Positions 1 through 8,112 of a stretch of 24,601 bases of DNA are shown one piece after another. The DNA lies in IMG/VR virus record IMGVR_UViG_3300019776_000384, positions 1-24,601 of that record, one strand, 5' to 3'. Made by a program: the position numbers and the translations under genes. Every line of letters begins with the position of its first letter. Position 1 is the first letter of the stretch. The notes beneath the pieces are model-generated. The model saw only the letters and a list, made by a program, of their open reading frames with translations. It was not told where the DNA came from and searched no databases. Source of the stretch: a virus.

Positions 1-565
1 CAGTATCAACAACAGTTCCACTTCCAGTAAACTTATAATCACCAGATGCAGTCGGGCCGACGATGATATGAGTTGCATCTTGAGTTATTGTACCTTCTGA
101 TAAATCAGATGTCATTGCACCTATGTTCAAGTTTATAGGCGCACCTGCAATCGTTGACGCACTGGCAGTTCCAGTGGCATAACTCAATTCAGTATCTTCA
201 ATGACTGTCCAGAATATTGTTGCGCCAACTCTAACAGCAGAAACAGTGATTGCATGTCTAGGTTTAATAGTCAACGTCTGAATGCCATCATTCCAAAAAA
301 GAGTAGGTGACACAACGTGCAAGATATGAGTTCCACCATTTACAATTCTGTATCTATGAAAAGTATTGTCATACAACGCATTTCCAGCTGGAAAAAGAGT
401 CACAGTGAGTTCAGATACTGTTGTGTCCCAGAACGTTGAAATATCGCTTACCAATAGCGTCCTAGATACATTGTATATCTTGACGTCTCTTACAAATAAT
501 GCCCACTGTGAAATGGGTATTGTGCTATTACCAGGTGTTTCCGGAGGATACTTGAAATAAGACAT
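1..565 (-). CDS. Fibre-like virion protein, C-terminus beyond window
   Basis: The frame is open from ATG 565 (MSYFKYPPETPGNSTIPISQ) to the window edge, about 188 codons without a stop, so the real C-terminus lies at lower coordinates outside the window. The protein is beta-rich and threonine/serine-rich, with segments WALFVRDVKIYNVS, FPAGNALYDNTFHRYRIVNGG and GATIFWTVIEDTELSYATGT, followed by GAPINLNIGAMTSDLSEGTI. This composition and the cluster context suggest a fibre or adhesin. No named family was recognised. The first residues overlap the preceding TGA. Confidence 0.75.
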   Translation of the reverse strand, partial: MSYFKYPPETPGNSTIPISQWALFVRDVKIYNVSRTLLVSDISTFWDTTVSELTVTLFPAGNALYDNTFHRYRIVNGGTHILHVVSPTLFWNDGIQTLTIKPRHAITVSAVRVGATIFWTVIEDTELSYATGTASASTIAGAPINLNIGAMTSDLSEGTITQDATHIIVGPTASGDYKFTGSGTVVDT

Positions 566-792
566 CACACTGCCTTATATACAATTAAAGATGTATCATG
601 CACTTCAGGAGCTCTAACCCAACAAGCATCAGATGTTGCCATCTCCCAAAAATCATATGTTTGCAAAATAAATGACGGCGAATTCTCCACTGGAGTTCCA
701 CCAACATAAATTCCTACTCTACCACCTTGAACTTGAATCACGCACGGCGTTGTGAGTTGTTGCCATGTATGTGTCACAGTTATATTTGTCAT
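565..792 (-). CDS. 75-aa small fibre/virion protein
   Basis: ATG 792 lies 6 nt after AAGGAAAC. The small beta-rich protein has alternating strands (ITVTHTWQQLTTPCVIQVQGGRVGIYVGG) and two tryptophans in the second half. Similar mini-proteins appear after fibre genes in marine phages. Its TGA shares one base with the next ATG (TGATG). Function not determined. Confidence 0.65.
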   Translation of the reverse strand: MTNITVTHTWQQLTTPCVIQVQGGRVGIYVGGTPVENSPSFILQTYDFWEMATSDACWVRAPEVHDTSLIVYKAV

Positions 793-804
793 CTGTTTCC
801 TTCG

Positions 805-1122
805 TTAGATCAATTTTGCTTCTAATGCACGTATTTCGGAATTAAGAACTTCCAGTTGATTTTGAGCTTCAATTTTTTCCGAATCCGTCCCCACTGCAAG
901 TCTCATAATAGGTATGTTTAAATCAATCTTTAATTTTTGAATTTCATTTAGAATTGGAAAATTGTATTCTTCTCTAATTTGTTCTTCAGATTTTATAGGA
1001 TTGATATGCGCCTCTACTTCTTTTTCTGTCATTTTGATTTTATCCTTGATTAGATGATCTTGTGAACCATCCGCCTCATATGCAAAAACTTGACCATCTT
1101 TATCTTTATAAAATTTCATCAT
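805..1122 (-). CDS. Tail fibre assembly-like protein, 105 aa
   Basis: ATG 1122 (a second ATG follows at 1119) sits five bases after AGGAG. The N-terminus MMKFYKDKDGQVFAYEADGSQDH is like phage fibre-assembly proteins that begin with a K-x-Y-x-D-x-x-G-x-V-x-A-Y strand. The second half is a charged coiled coil (EEQIREEYNFPILNEIQKL; LEVLNSEIRALEAKL). It follows a fibre gene and probably helps fold it. Confidence 0.7.
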   Translation of the reverse strand: MMKFYKDKDGQVFAYEADGSQDHLIKDKIKMTEKEVEAHINPIKSEEQIREEYNFPILNEIQKLKIDLNIPIMRLAVGTDSEKIEAQNQLEVLNSEIRALEAKLI

Positions 1123-1601
1123 CTAAGCTCCTTCCAAAATGCAATTGTCGCGTTAGTTACTGCAAGACTATATGTGGACCCATCAGGCACTTCTGCAGAT
1201 AGCGTGTATGCTTTAGCGGATGAACTGTTATTATAAAATCTACATATCTGAGCACCATTTACTGACAATATTGCATCATCCGTGATTGTTGATTGTGTTT
1301 CAATTTTTACAACAATCATTTTTCCAGAACTATTTGTATATGTAGTTCCAGCGACTCTAGATCCTGTCACATCTTGCCACGTCTGCCCCCATCCAAACAT
1401 ATAACCTTTAAGCCAAATTAAGAAATTTGCTAAAGTTATTTTTACAACACTGAAACCAGTTAAACTATTAAATATTGATAGTTCATCTGCCCCATCTATT
1501 GTTGTTTTCACTGTTGCTGAATGTGATGGAATGTTAGCTACATCAACACTTTTCGATCCATCAGGAGTTTTAAGTGTATCCAATCTTAATTCTGAAGCCA
1601 T
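1119..1601 (-). CDS. Tail fibre-like protein, 160 aa
   Basis: A 160-aa protein starting MASELRLDTLKTPDGSKSV, whose ASELR.DTL element is the usual start of T4-like fibre/virion proteins, then a helical LANFLIWLKGYMFGWGQTWQDVTGSRVAGTTYTN segment (GQTWQDVTGSRV is a recurrent fibre motif) and a beta-rich end FWKELR. It probably forms a trimeric fibre tip or a baseplate fibre. It ends four bases into the next gene (ATGATGA junction). Confidence 0.75.
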   Translation of the reverse strand: MASELRLDTLKTPDGSKSVDVANIPSHSATVKTTIDGADELSIFNSLTGFSVVKITLANFLIWLKGYMFGWGQTWQDVTGSRVAGTTYTNSSGKMIVVKIETQSTITDDAILSVNGAQICRFYNNSSSAKAYTLSAEVPDGSTYSLAVTNATIAFWKELR

Positions 1602-1608
1602 ATCATAA

Positions 1609-1625
1609 CCTTTTTAACTATTTAT
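1609..1625 (-). promoter_or_regulatory. Late-promoter-like motif upstream of the 160-aa fibre gene
   Basis: The minus strand reads ATAAATAGTTAAAAAGG. With the sheath copy it is the closest to TATAAATA. It includes the o-spanin TAG stop (1618-1620) and the AAAAAGG site for ATG 1601. Confidence 0.6.
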
Positions 1626-1851
1626 TTTTGCATTGCTCACCACGACACTGAGCAAGAACACATTCCAATTCTTCTGCGTATATTGAAAGTGATTTTACTC
1701 CAGGAAGTCCTGGTTGCAATATGGGTCGATCTGGCGATTTAAGTGTACATTGAACTGGAATTTTAACTTCCACTGGTCTATCAACATATTCAATTTTAGG
1801 CCCGCAACCGATGAGCATATATGCTATCGCCAAAAGAAATAACATTCTCAT
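1618..1851 (-). CDS. o-spanin (Rz1-like lipoprotein)
   Basis: ATG 1851 overlaps the i-spanin TGA by four bases (ATGA). The 77-aa product begins MRMLFLLAIAYMLIGCG: a short signal with lipobox L13-I14-G15-C16 for lipidation and outer-membrane sorting. The mature part is proline-rich (DRPVEVKIPVQC; SPDRPILQPGLPG) with further cysteines, the usual Rz1 composition. It pairs with the i-spanin. Its TAG stop falls inside the next late-promoter-like motif. Confidence 0.88.
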   Translation of the reverse strand: MRMLFLLAIAYMLIGCGPKIEYVDRPVEVKIPVQCTLKSPDRPILQPGLPGVKSLSIYAEELECVLAQCRGEQCKNK

Positions 1852-2213
1852 TTTGCGTCTCCATTGAATATTCTTTGTGTTTGTTTAATCGCGTCCAATT
1901 CAGCTTGACAAGATGTATCTTTAACCTGAACTGATGAATATTTTTCGATAATTTTAGGTGATGCGTTTTTAAATGCCTCAACAGCTTTTTCGACATTTAT
2001 AGCCATTTTGTCAACTGCTTCATTTTGTCTATTTACAGAACCGACGAAACTATCAACTTGCAAATGCAATCTGCCAATTTCACTTTGGTCTTTCTCTGAG
2101 TTTGCTGTTAACACTGCAACATCAGAACGTAATGAAAAAATCCATAAAGACAAAAAAAAGATGATAGCACCTAAACCAATGTAGATGTATTTATCAATTG
2201 AGAGAGTTGGCAT
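1848..2213 (-). CDS. i-spanin (Rz-like)
   Basis: I choose ATG 2213 (MPTLSIDKYIYIG) over an in-frame TTG at 2228, which would overlap the previous gene. The 121-aa product has one N-terminal membrane span at about residues 9-27 (IYIGLGAIIFFLSLWIF), then a long periplasmic coiled-coil region and a cysteine near the end. That architecture and the ATGA overlap with a lipoprotein gene make it the inner-membrane subunit of a spanin complex, which fuses inner and outer membranes in the last lysis step. No holin or endolysin is in the window. Confidence 0.85.
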   Translation of the reverse strand: MPTLSIDKYIYIGLGAIIFFLSLWIFSLRSDVAVLTANSEKDQSEIGRLHLQVDSFVGSVNRQNEAVDKMAINVEKAVEAFKNASPKIIEKYSSVQVKDTSCQAELDAIKQTQRIFNGDAK

Positions 2214-2214
2214 A

Positions 2215-2448
2215 TTACACCAACCCAAGCTCTACTAAAAGAGTTTTCAATTCATCAATTGATTTGTTCTCACACGTTGAAGGAAGATCTCTAAGATAAT
2301 CTCTTCTTGTAATGAATTCAGATGCATCAACGCCATCAACAAGCGCATTTTGAATATTCACATCGTTGATATTGAATTGATCATCTCTCCACGCTCTAAT
2401 CTTTGCTTTTGCAATTTCAATCGCTTTGTCATTTGAAACTACTATCAT
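2215..2448 (-). CDS. 77-aa fibre-cluster protein
   Basis: ATG 2448 overlaps the preceding TGA as ATGA, with AGGAG upstream. The 77-aa product is helical and charged: a series of KA helices (AIEIAKAKIRAWRDDQF), then a LRDLPSTC turn and a final helix ELKTLLVELGLV. Similar short proteins with a final L-R-D-L-P follow fibre and chaperone genes in phages. Function unknown. Confidence 0.55.
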   Translation of the reverse strand: MIVVSNDKAIEIAKAKIRAWRDDQFNINDVNIQNALVDGVDASEFITRRDYLRDLPSTCENKSIDELKTLLVELGLV

Positions 2449-2744
2449 GCTACAACTCCTTGATCATTGATTTGACTTGTGTGCCATTTAGCAAGAAGTT
2501 CAGCGTCAAACTCATTTGACTCTCCACCAAATCCAGCAGGGTCACCAATTGTAGCATCAATTTCCCACGCAGATCTAAATGTTCTATCCGATGGGATATC
2601 TGTCTCTTCAATAAACCAGTATGGCAAATCTTTAGGCACATCTTTTTCCGCAATCTGCTCTAAACTCGCAAAACTAAGAACTTCATCAGTAGGATGAAGA
2701 ATTGTTACACTCTTGTCTGGGTTTTCATAAATTATTTTTCGCAT
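2445..2744 (-). CDS. Fibre-associated 99-aa protein (chaperone-like)
   Basis: ATG 2744 follows AGGAG. The protein has an N-terminal MRKIIYENPDKSVTILHP and a centre PYWFIEETDIPSDRTFRSAWEID. The D-R-x-F-R-x-A-W pattern with an aromatic pair before it is typical of small proteins encoded after phage fibre genes, some of which are tail fibre assembly proteins. It overlaps the next ATG by four bases (ATGA). Function as a chaperone is inferred from location. Confidence 0.65.
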   Translation of the reverse strand: MRKIIYENPDKSVTILHPTDEVLSFASLEQIAEKDVPKDLPYWFIEETDIPSDRTFRSAWEIDATIGDPAGFGGESNEFDAELLAKWHTSQINDQGVVA

Positions 2745-2753
2745 TTTTACTCC

Positions 2754-3413
2754 TTATCTAAAAATTGAAACGTTAAAAACATCACTATCCGCACTCACGC
2801 CACCGTTTCCTTCATTATGAAGGAATTGAAAAGATGACAAGGAATATGTTACTGTCGAGTTTCCTGAATCTAACCAGCTAGTTAAAATTTTAGCTGAAAC
2901 GTTTGCACAGTAATTGACATCAGGCATTGCAGTCGTCAAATTCACCGTATAGTTCCCCGTACCATTGTCTCCGATAGTAGACACATTTCCGCTTCCTCTA
3001 ATAGCAACTGTTCCAGTTCCATTAAAGTTAACCCATGCTCTACATTTGAACTCTGGATATAATGTGCCTAATGTGCCTGGAATACATGAACTTTGCTGAC
3101 CATTAGTTGCAACTTTATGAGCAGATTGTGAACCAATCTGCAATTCCAATGGAAGCAGTGTTCCGGTACCTCTGTTCTCGCTTCTTAAATATGCAACTGT
3201 ACTTGATATGCCTAATGCACTGATACCACAATTATTATTATCGGAATTGTTTGCAAGATTGACCTTGGACACAACACTGGTACCATTAGGTTTAACTTCT
3301 ATATAAGTGTCACCATTGACAATATTAGTCTTAAGAGTTGTTCTATATGCTGGTGTGGCATCGGACCAGTTAGCTGTAACTTCTCTAGAAAGACCTGCTA
3401 TATTTACACTCAT
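2754..3413 (-). CDS. Tail fibre-like protein, 219 aa
   Basis: ATG 3413 follows AAGGA. The 219-aa protein is asparagine, serine and glycine rich. It contains KCRAWVNFNGTGTVAIRGSG, then DNGTGNYTVNLTTAMPDVNY, a pair of elements I know from fibre or adhesin proteins of T4-like and cyanophage-type phages. No collagen or knotted domain. It probably binds the host surface or forms a distal fibre piece. Two downstream small genes resemble fibre chaperones. Confidence 0.75.
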   Translation of the reverse strand: MSVNIAGLSREVTANWSDATPAYRTTLKTNIVNGDTYIEVKPNGTSVVSKVNLANNSDNNNCGISALGISSTVAYLRSENRGTGTLLPLELQIGSQSAHKVATNGQQSSCIPGTLGTLYPEFKCRAWVNFNGTGTVAIRGSGNVSTIGDNGTGNYTVNLTTAMPDVNYCANVSAKILTSWLDSGNSTVTYSLSSFQFLHNEGNGGVSADSDVFNVSIFR

Positions 3414-3422
3414 TCTTTATCC

Positions 3423-3674
3423 TTATACAATAACAAGAGTCGCACCATCTTCAATGGTGACAGTGACTCCATCGGCGATAGTGATTGGGCCAGCTACCAT
3501 TGCATTGGATCCGGTTTTGATTGTGGTGTTCTGACTAATTGTTGACGGGTTAACCCTAACAGCTGACCAAAACATAGCATTACCCGAAACACCCAACTCT
3601 TTGAAATTTTGTCCAGTTGGATCTGGAATATCTTGAGGATCAGTCCCGAGATATGTTACTGCTCTGCTACCCAT
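3423..3674 (-). CDS. 83-aa fibre-associated protein with a beta-helical C-terminus
   Basis: ATG 3674 overlaps the previous TAA (TAATG). The N-terminal half is polar (TYLGTDPQDIPDPTGQNFKEL). The C-terminus GSNAMVAGPITIADGVTVTIEDGATLVIV is a strand-turn series of the type found at the end of many fibre and head-decoration proteins. It is likely a short trimeric fibre tip. It is followed by a longer fibre-like gene. Confidence 0.65.
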   Translation of the reverse strand: MGSRAVTYLGTDPQDIPDPTGQNFKELGVSGNAMFWSAVRVNPSTISQNTTIKTGSNAMVAGPITIADGVTVTIEDGATLVIV

Positions 3675-3979
3675 TAGTTAATCTCCAAAATTGATAGAAA
3701 CACATCTAATGATAGTGCAGTATTAGACGTAACAGTCAACACATCACCCGCAATCATATTGATAGGTTTGTTTGGTAACGCTGTGCTGTTTGCCTTAATA
3801 GGTAAATTTTTTAAAACATTCACACCACCTACACTGATTGTCACAGCAATGTCAGTAGATAGAATATTTGTCAGATATACTGCGTGTGTAACCGCCGCGG
3901 TGCTTGCAGGCGCAGTATAAATGGCAACCGGTGTTGTGCCAATGTTTGCTTGCTTGGCGTTGGTAAATGTATTTGCCAT
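3674..3979 (-). CDS. 101-aa small virion structural protein
   Basis: A beta-sandwich-like small protein starting MANTFTNAKQANIGTTPVAI with YTAPAST, then repeated short strands (AVYLTNILSTDIAVTISVGG) and ending SLDVFLSILEIN. This form, with an N-terminal T-A-P element and a terminal S-I-L-E-I, is common among small virion proteins of marine and environmental T4-like phages, from memory. It is coupled to the next gene by a TAATG junction. Role unknown; fibre or capsid decoration. Confidence 0.7.
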   Translation of the reverse strand: MANTFTNAKQANIGTTPVAIYTAPASTAAVTHAVYLTNILSTDIAVTISVGGVNVLKNLPIKANSTALPNKPINMIAGDVLTVTSNTALSLDVFLSILEIN

Positions 3980-3989
3980 ATTACTAAAT

Positions 3990-4006
3990 CCTTTTTAAGT
4001 ATTTAA
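3990..4006 (-). promoter_or_regulatory. Late-promoter-like motif upstream of the 101-aa virion gene
   Basis: An exact minus-strand copy of TTAAATACTTAAAAAGG, just after the preceding TGA stop, with AAAAAGGA serving ATG 3979. Confidence 0.6.
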
Positions 4007-4008
4007 AA

Positions 4009-4539
4009 TCAACCACCGAGAGCAATTGCCATCGCCGCCGATTGATCAGCTGTTTCAATGTCAGCACCGATTTTGACAAATAGAGATGATGTCGTAATTG
4101 CAACACCAACAACCACAAAAGATTTGTCACCAGATGTTTCTGGAACAATTTTACCAGGCAACGATTTAGATAAATAATAAAATCTACCAGGAACAAACGT
4201 GTAACCGGTAAATTCTTTAATACCCATTACGTGTATAATAGATTCTGTCAAATCTGCAAAACCAATGACAGTGACTTGACTAGGGATAGCCAAACCATAT
4301 TTTCCAGTTAGGTAATTTGATGTTACTACATCTTCCGATATAACACCAACATCAAAGTCATTGTTATCCACTAATTTGACACTGATCTTTGTTGCATATA
4401 CATTCAACTGACCCGCTTCCATAAGAGCGATCAACTCTTTTAACGGTCGATTTAGAACGTCTGGTTGACCAGCTCCTTCGTTACCGGTGCCGTTTAGAGG
4501 TTCGCCTGCTTGAATAAGATTAATTTGTTCAACGCCCAT
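4009..4539 (-). CDS. 176-aa tail-fibre or virion protein
   Basis: ATG 4539 follows AAAGGA. The N-terminus has INLIQAGEPLNGTGNEGAGQPDVLNRPLKEL, resembling the attachment region of tail fibres (a D-V-[LT]-N-R-P-L element that often starts fibre genes), followed by a beta-rich body with YTFVPGRFYYLSKSLPGKI and VVVGVAITTSSLFVKI. Many phage fibre or baseplate-decoration proteins carry this last segment, describing a value field. The exact position in the virion is unknown. Confidence 0.65.
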   Translation of the reverse strand: MGVEQINLIQAGEPLNGTGNEGAGQPDVLNRPLKELIALMEAGQLNVYATKISVKLVDNNDFDVGVISEDVVTSNYLTGKYGLAIPSQVTVIGFADLTESIIHVMGIKEFTGYTFVPGRFYYLSKSLPGKIVPETSGDKSFVVVGVAITTSSLFVKIGADIETADQSAAMAIALGG

Positions 4540-4548
4540 ATTTTTCCT

Positions 4549-5064
4549 TTAATTCCAACTTAATGCCCAACGGACAAACATTTTTTGATTTGGTGTTTTG
4601 ACACACTCCGGAAACACTTTTCTAGCCATCATAGTACCATCACTTGAAATCAAGCCAGCTTCATTGTAAACTCTTGCACCTGCACCGTTTCCTTCTGTCT
4701 CATCCAGTACAAACACAAACTCAATCTTTTTATTGATAGTGTCTATGGTGTATGTTCTGCCAGTTTTTCTAAATGTTTCATTTCTCAATGTAACATCACT
4801 CACAACTGGAAAGATGAACTTATTGTCAACGATTCCCTGACTTCCAAGAGCAATAGTGTCTATGATTTTACCAGAATCCGCAGTTGCAACAAGATTTGCC
4901 AAAATCAAAAATCCACTATCTACAATCAGGTTCTTGTCAACATGCGAATGCACTAACTCACCGTTCTCATAAATTTCTAAATTGAAAATACCTTTAGTAG
5001 GTTTGATGATATCAAACATCATACTTCTGAGCTTTTCAATGCTCTTCATAAAATTGTTGAACAT
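4549..5064 (-). CDS. 171-aa virion/baseplate-peripheral protein
   Basis: ATG 5064 follows AAAAAGG with a somewhat long spacing; in-frame ATGs a few codons later lack a site. A short N-terminal helix is followed by a beta-rich domain beginning NLEIYENGELVHSHVDKNLIVDSGFLI, a pattern I have seen in phage tail and baseplate proteins of unknown role, and ending MFVRWALSWN. With the preceding gp7-like gene and the following fibre-like genes, a fibre adaptor or baseplate-peripheral role is likely. Confidence 0.65.
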   Translation of the reverse strand: MFNNFMKSIEKLRSMMFDIIKPTKGIFNLEIYENGELVHSHVDKNLIVDSGFLILANLVATADSGKIIDTIALGSQGIVDNKFIFPVVSDVTLRNETFRKTGRTYTIDTINKKIEFVFVLDETEGNGAGARVYNEAGLISSDGTMMARKVFPECVKTPNQKMFVRWALSWN

Positions 5065-5075
5065 GTAATAATCAA

Positions 5076-5092
5076 CCTTTTTAAGTATTTAA
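5076..5092 (-). promoter_or_regulatory. Late-promoter-like motif upstream of the 171-aa virion gene
   Basis: An exact minus-strand copy of TTAAATACTTAAAAAGG, located two bases after the preceding stop and 11 nt before ATG 5064. Confidence 0.6.
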
Positions 5093-5094
5093 AA

Positions 5095-6249
5095 TTAGGA
5101 ATCTGAGATTCCATTCATAGAAACATCACTGCTTGTGATATATTTGTATGTGATGAGTCTTCCATAATAATTTGAAACACACCCGCCGTTAGCAATCAAC
5201 CTTAAGGTGTTTGCAGAATATGATCTATTCGCGGCATAATACACGCTTGATGGAAATTTCCATAACGGTTCCGTGTACCTGATTTGTTTATTTACAGTCA
5301 AATCAGTGGTTCCAAAATCAAGCAACTCCAAGTCCGCTACGAATTTAGAAAAAGTGATTTGCCCAAAATTGTAATAAGTGTTTCCGCCCTGGGTATATAA
5401 TTTCGAAGGATCATAAAACGACTTAGACAATTCACTCAATTCAGAATCAGCGCCTAAAGGTTGAGGTGCGTAAAAACCTTCTATTCCAATATTATCACCT
5501 AAATTTTGATTTGCATATACACCGCCGTTTGCAACTTCAGCAGTAGGCGAAACGAATGCCATCAAAATATTGAAACTTTCTGCTCTAGATGTTAGTTTCT
5601 CTTTAGCATAACGATTGATAATTTGCGTGAATCCAATGTGCCAACCAGCTGGATGACAAAATGGTTTGATAAAATTATAAAACGCTTCAAAATCAATATC
5701 TGCTTGCACTTCGTATGTGAACGGTTCAATTGGATCCTCTGTGACCTCTACATAACTGCTTGTGTAACCAGCGTCTTTTAAGTTTGCAATATCTTGTTCA
5801 ATCGCCGCTCGCTCTTCAGGTGTTAAATCTGGATCTTGCAACATTTGTATCAATGCATAATAAGAGTTTGAAACACCTGGTAATAAAAACGTAAGCAAAT
5901 TTATCAAAACAAAATAAAGAGTTGAAGTTCCTTTTATTAAACTCAAATCTTTGGCAACCTTAAGCATGTCAACACCCGCTAGAAAGTCTTTACCTTCATC
6001 TAATTGCAACTGTGCAAGATAGGTGTTGAAGTAAATTCTAGCGATGTCATCACTTGTTATTTTAGATGGATCTATTAAATCCACCATTCTCATATTCAAA
6101 CTGTCTTGAACTGCTTGCAATTTGTTTAGAAACGCTTTGACTAATTCATAATACTGTGGAGCTTCGTTTCTAAACGTCTCAGGCACTAAAACTTCAGCCA
6201 AGTCTGCAAGCTTCTTCTGAAGTTTTATATCAAATGGGTTGTTATACAT
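5095..6249 (-). CDS. Baseplate wedge/tail protein, gp7 or tail-protein-I-like
   Basis: The start is ATG 6249 (MYNNPFDIKLQ), nine bases after GGGGG; an in-frame TTG at 6255 is too close to that site. The 384-aa product has an N-terminal helical region (LVPETFRNEAPQYYELVKAFLNKLQAVQDSL), an IKGTSTLYFVLINLLTFLLPG segment and a central ADIDFEAFYNFIKPFCHPAGWHIGF motif, which I associate with the tail protein I/gp7 N-terminal group that joins gp6 to the baseplate periphery. It is far shorter than T4 gp7 (1032 aa), so it may represent only its core. Position after gp6 agrees. Confidence 0.7.
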   Translation of the reverse strand: MYNNPFDIKLQKKLADLAEVLVPETFRNEAPQYYELVKAFLNKLQAVQDSLNMRMVDLIDPSKITSDDIARIYFNTYLAQLQLDEGKDFLAGVDMLKVAKDLSLIKGTSTLYFVLINLLTFLLPGVSNSYYALIQMLQDPDLTPEERAAIEQDIANLKDAGYTSSYVEVTEDPIEPFTYEVQADIDFEAFYNFIKPFCHPAGWHIGFTQIINRYAKEKLTSRAESFNILMAFVSPTAEVANGGVYANQNLGDNIGIEGFYAPQPLGADSELSELSKSFYDPSKLYTQGGNTYYNFGQITFSKFVADLELLDFGTTDLTVNKQIRYTEPLWKFPSSVYYAANRSYSANTLRLIANGGCVSNYYGRLITYKYITSSDVSMNGISDS

Positions 6250-8089
6250 AAACAATATCCCCCAACTTAATAAATGAATTAAATAGCGTTTTAACGTTGA
6301 ATGACGGAGAATATGTCATATTAATCAACGTGTCAGCAGTTGTTAATTCAGAAGCAAATGTCGGCTCCATGTATATAATAGACTCGCTCACATTAAATAC
6401 GCCCACAGTGGATCCATCATATGTGATATCTTTATAACGAACACCAAGTGTTGTGTATTCTGCACCGGTAACCAATGGTTTGGTGTTTATAGTAGCAGAT
6501 AAACTAATATCGATGTCCTCGTTGATATCATATACTTTCACCCAACCGTTTTCTAAGTATGAAACTAGATCAGTGTTGTCCTCAGGCACTGGAATATTCA
6601 CTCCACCTTTTTGTAAGTAATATCTCTTTGCACTGTTTGGAACAAAGATTACAACTTTACCTAAATCATTTGTGTTCTGAGTAAATAGATCAACGTTCCA
6701 AACCATTTTAGGCAGAAGTTGCACTTTACTAGATGCAAATGCATCGTTGACAAAAACAGCTTCAATTTCTTTTACGATTTTACCTTCATATACATAGCAC
6801 CCAAAATCACTTAATTTAGTGTCAAAGTAAGATGTAATGACATCATTAATTTGACTCTGTCTTGTAAGGACATTTGGCAACGTTCCAAGAATTGTGATAT
6901 TGAAATCAATTATGAAATAGCTAGGATGCCAAATCTTTCTCTTAGTTGAAATGATTCTGTTTTCTGCAAGCATAGCCAAGATTTCAGCTTCAACTGCCGG
7001 AGTCAAAATTGTCTGCGTGCTATCTTGTGGAATAGTGCTTAAAAAGACATAGCCACGTTTCTCAGGTGTCATTAACTCACCACCCCATGCAGTTGCAGTC
7101 TTAACCAAAGATGATTTAATTAAAAACGCCTTATAATCCATCTCGTTGACTTCTCTACCACCAGAATTGAAAAATAGCGGTGCATTTGCTTGAATAGATT
7201 CATTTGTTTCTACTGATTGACCGCCCGTAGACGCACTAAGAACAACCGGTGTGAAATCCGTGATTATTGTTCCGCTCATATCAACAGTAAAATCGGGAAC
7301 ACAATCTGAAACTCCATTTGCATCCGAGCCATTAGAAATCAAAAATGAAAATCTAACAGAGTCACCTGAACCAATAATGTTTCCAAGACTTCCGAAGAAA
7401 CTTGTTACTTTTACCCATTCAGTGTCCGGGTCATATGATGCATAATACTTAGTCACATCAGTTCTAAGATTCAATAAAGAAGATGTAGATGTCCATGCGT
7501 CACTCCATACAACTTCTGTCGATCTTTTACTAAACATGTACACGTGATCATTTTCAATATTCTTATAACCAAGCAAAAACTCAGATGTATCAGATGTAGG
7601 TGCAATTTCTAGATCCGGGTCAACGTTCCAATCAATATATTCTCCCTCTACTAAAGTTACGTCTAACGTGTTTGATGCGTTTGTAAGCAAGATGTCTTCA
7701 GTGTTGACAAAATTATACTGACCACATTTCCAATTAGAAAAAGCAGGTATTTTGATTTGATAACCAGACGGAATTGGATACGTCAATCTAACTTTCATCT
7801 TAGATGAAATTGGGCGTGTAATATCATAGCCCAATTGTTTACTAAGTGAAATAATATTTTGTTTGATTTTTGATGTAAGCAACATCACATCAGTTGCAGT
7901 AAGAGCAAATGATGATGTGACAGTTTGAATTCCATAAGACAAGATGTCAATCAAAATCGAGATATTAGAACCAAGATAGTTGACATCCGATATAACGCTG
8001 TTATCAATACAATACTGTTTTAAATCGGATCTAATGACGTTTATGTCTAGACTATCAGTTCCTAAAGGTGAAATTAATTCCGCTGTCAT
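6242..8089 (-). CDS. 6: Baseplate wedge protein gp6-like (baseplate J family)
   Basis: A 615-aa protein (T4 gp6 660 aa). The N-terminus holds the family pattern: a DINVIRSDLKQYC helix, DVNYLGSNISILIDILSYGIQ, then KIQ-type repeats MLLTSKIKQNIISLSKQLGYD. The central region has GGREVNEMDYKAFLIKSSLVKTATAWGG, the baseplate-J core (N-E-x-D-Y near a later TA.AWGGE). gp6 dimers form the inner baseplate ring joining the wedges and drive the conformational switch on contraction. The TAA stop overlaps the next gene by eight bases. Confidence 0.93.
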   Translation of the reverse strand: MTAELISPLGTDSLDINVIRSDLKQYCIDNSVISDVNYLGSNISILIDILSYGIQTVTSSFALTATDVMLLTSKIKQNIISLSKQLGYDITRPISSKMKVRLTYPIPSGYQIKIPAFSNWKCGQYNFVNTEDILLTNASNTLDVTLVEGEYIDWNVDPDLEIAPTSDTSEFLLGYKNIENDHVYMFSKRSTEVVWSDAWTSTSSLLNLRTDVTKYYASYDPDTEWVKVTSFFGSLGNIIGSGDSVRFSFLISNGSDANGVSDCVPDFTVDMSGTIITDFTPVVLSASTGGQSVETNESIQANAPLFFNSGGREVNEMDYKAFLIKSSLVKTATAWGGELMTPEKRGYVFLSTIPQDSTQTILTPAVEAEILAMLAENRIISTKRKIWHPSYFIIDFNITILGTLPNVLTRQSQINDVITSYFDTKLSDFGCYVYEGKIVKEIEAVFVNDAFASSKVQLLPKMVWNVDLFTQNTNDLGKVVIFVPNSAKRYYLQKGGVNIPVPEDNTDLVSYLENGWVKVYDINEDIDISLSATINTKPLVTGAEYTTLGVRYKDITYDGSTVGVFNVSESIIYMEPTFASELTTADTLINMTYSPSFNVKTLFNSFIKLGDIVYV

Positions 8090-8095
8090 TATAAA

Positions 8096-8112
8096 CCTTT
8101 TTAAGTATTTAA
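8096..8112 (-). promoter_or_regulatory. Late-promoter-like motif upstream of the gp6-like gene
   Basis: An exact minus-strand copy of TTAAATACTTAAAAAGG. It contains the TAA stop of the gp53-like gene (8109-8111) and gives the ribosome-binding site for ATG 8089. Confidence 0.6.

Noticed and set aside
366-560. Plus-strand open frame of 64 codons
   Set aside because: It lies opposite the continuous fibre-like minus frame that is open from 565 to the window edge; no ribosome site or family signal.
1796-1996. 66-codon minus frame overlapping both spanin genes
   Set aside because: Out of frame with both spanins, lysine/leucine/histidine-rich shadow. Genuinely nested Rz1 genes carry a lipobox, which this lacks and the separate 1618-1851 gene has.
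2479-2697. Plus-strand open frame opposite the 99-aa gene
   Set aside because: Antisense shadow; the minus gene has AGGAG and an ATGA junction.
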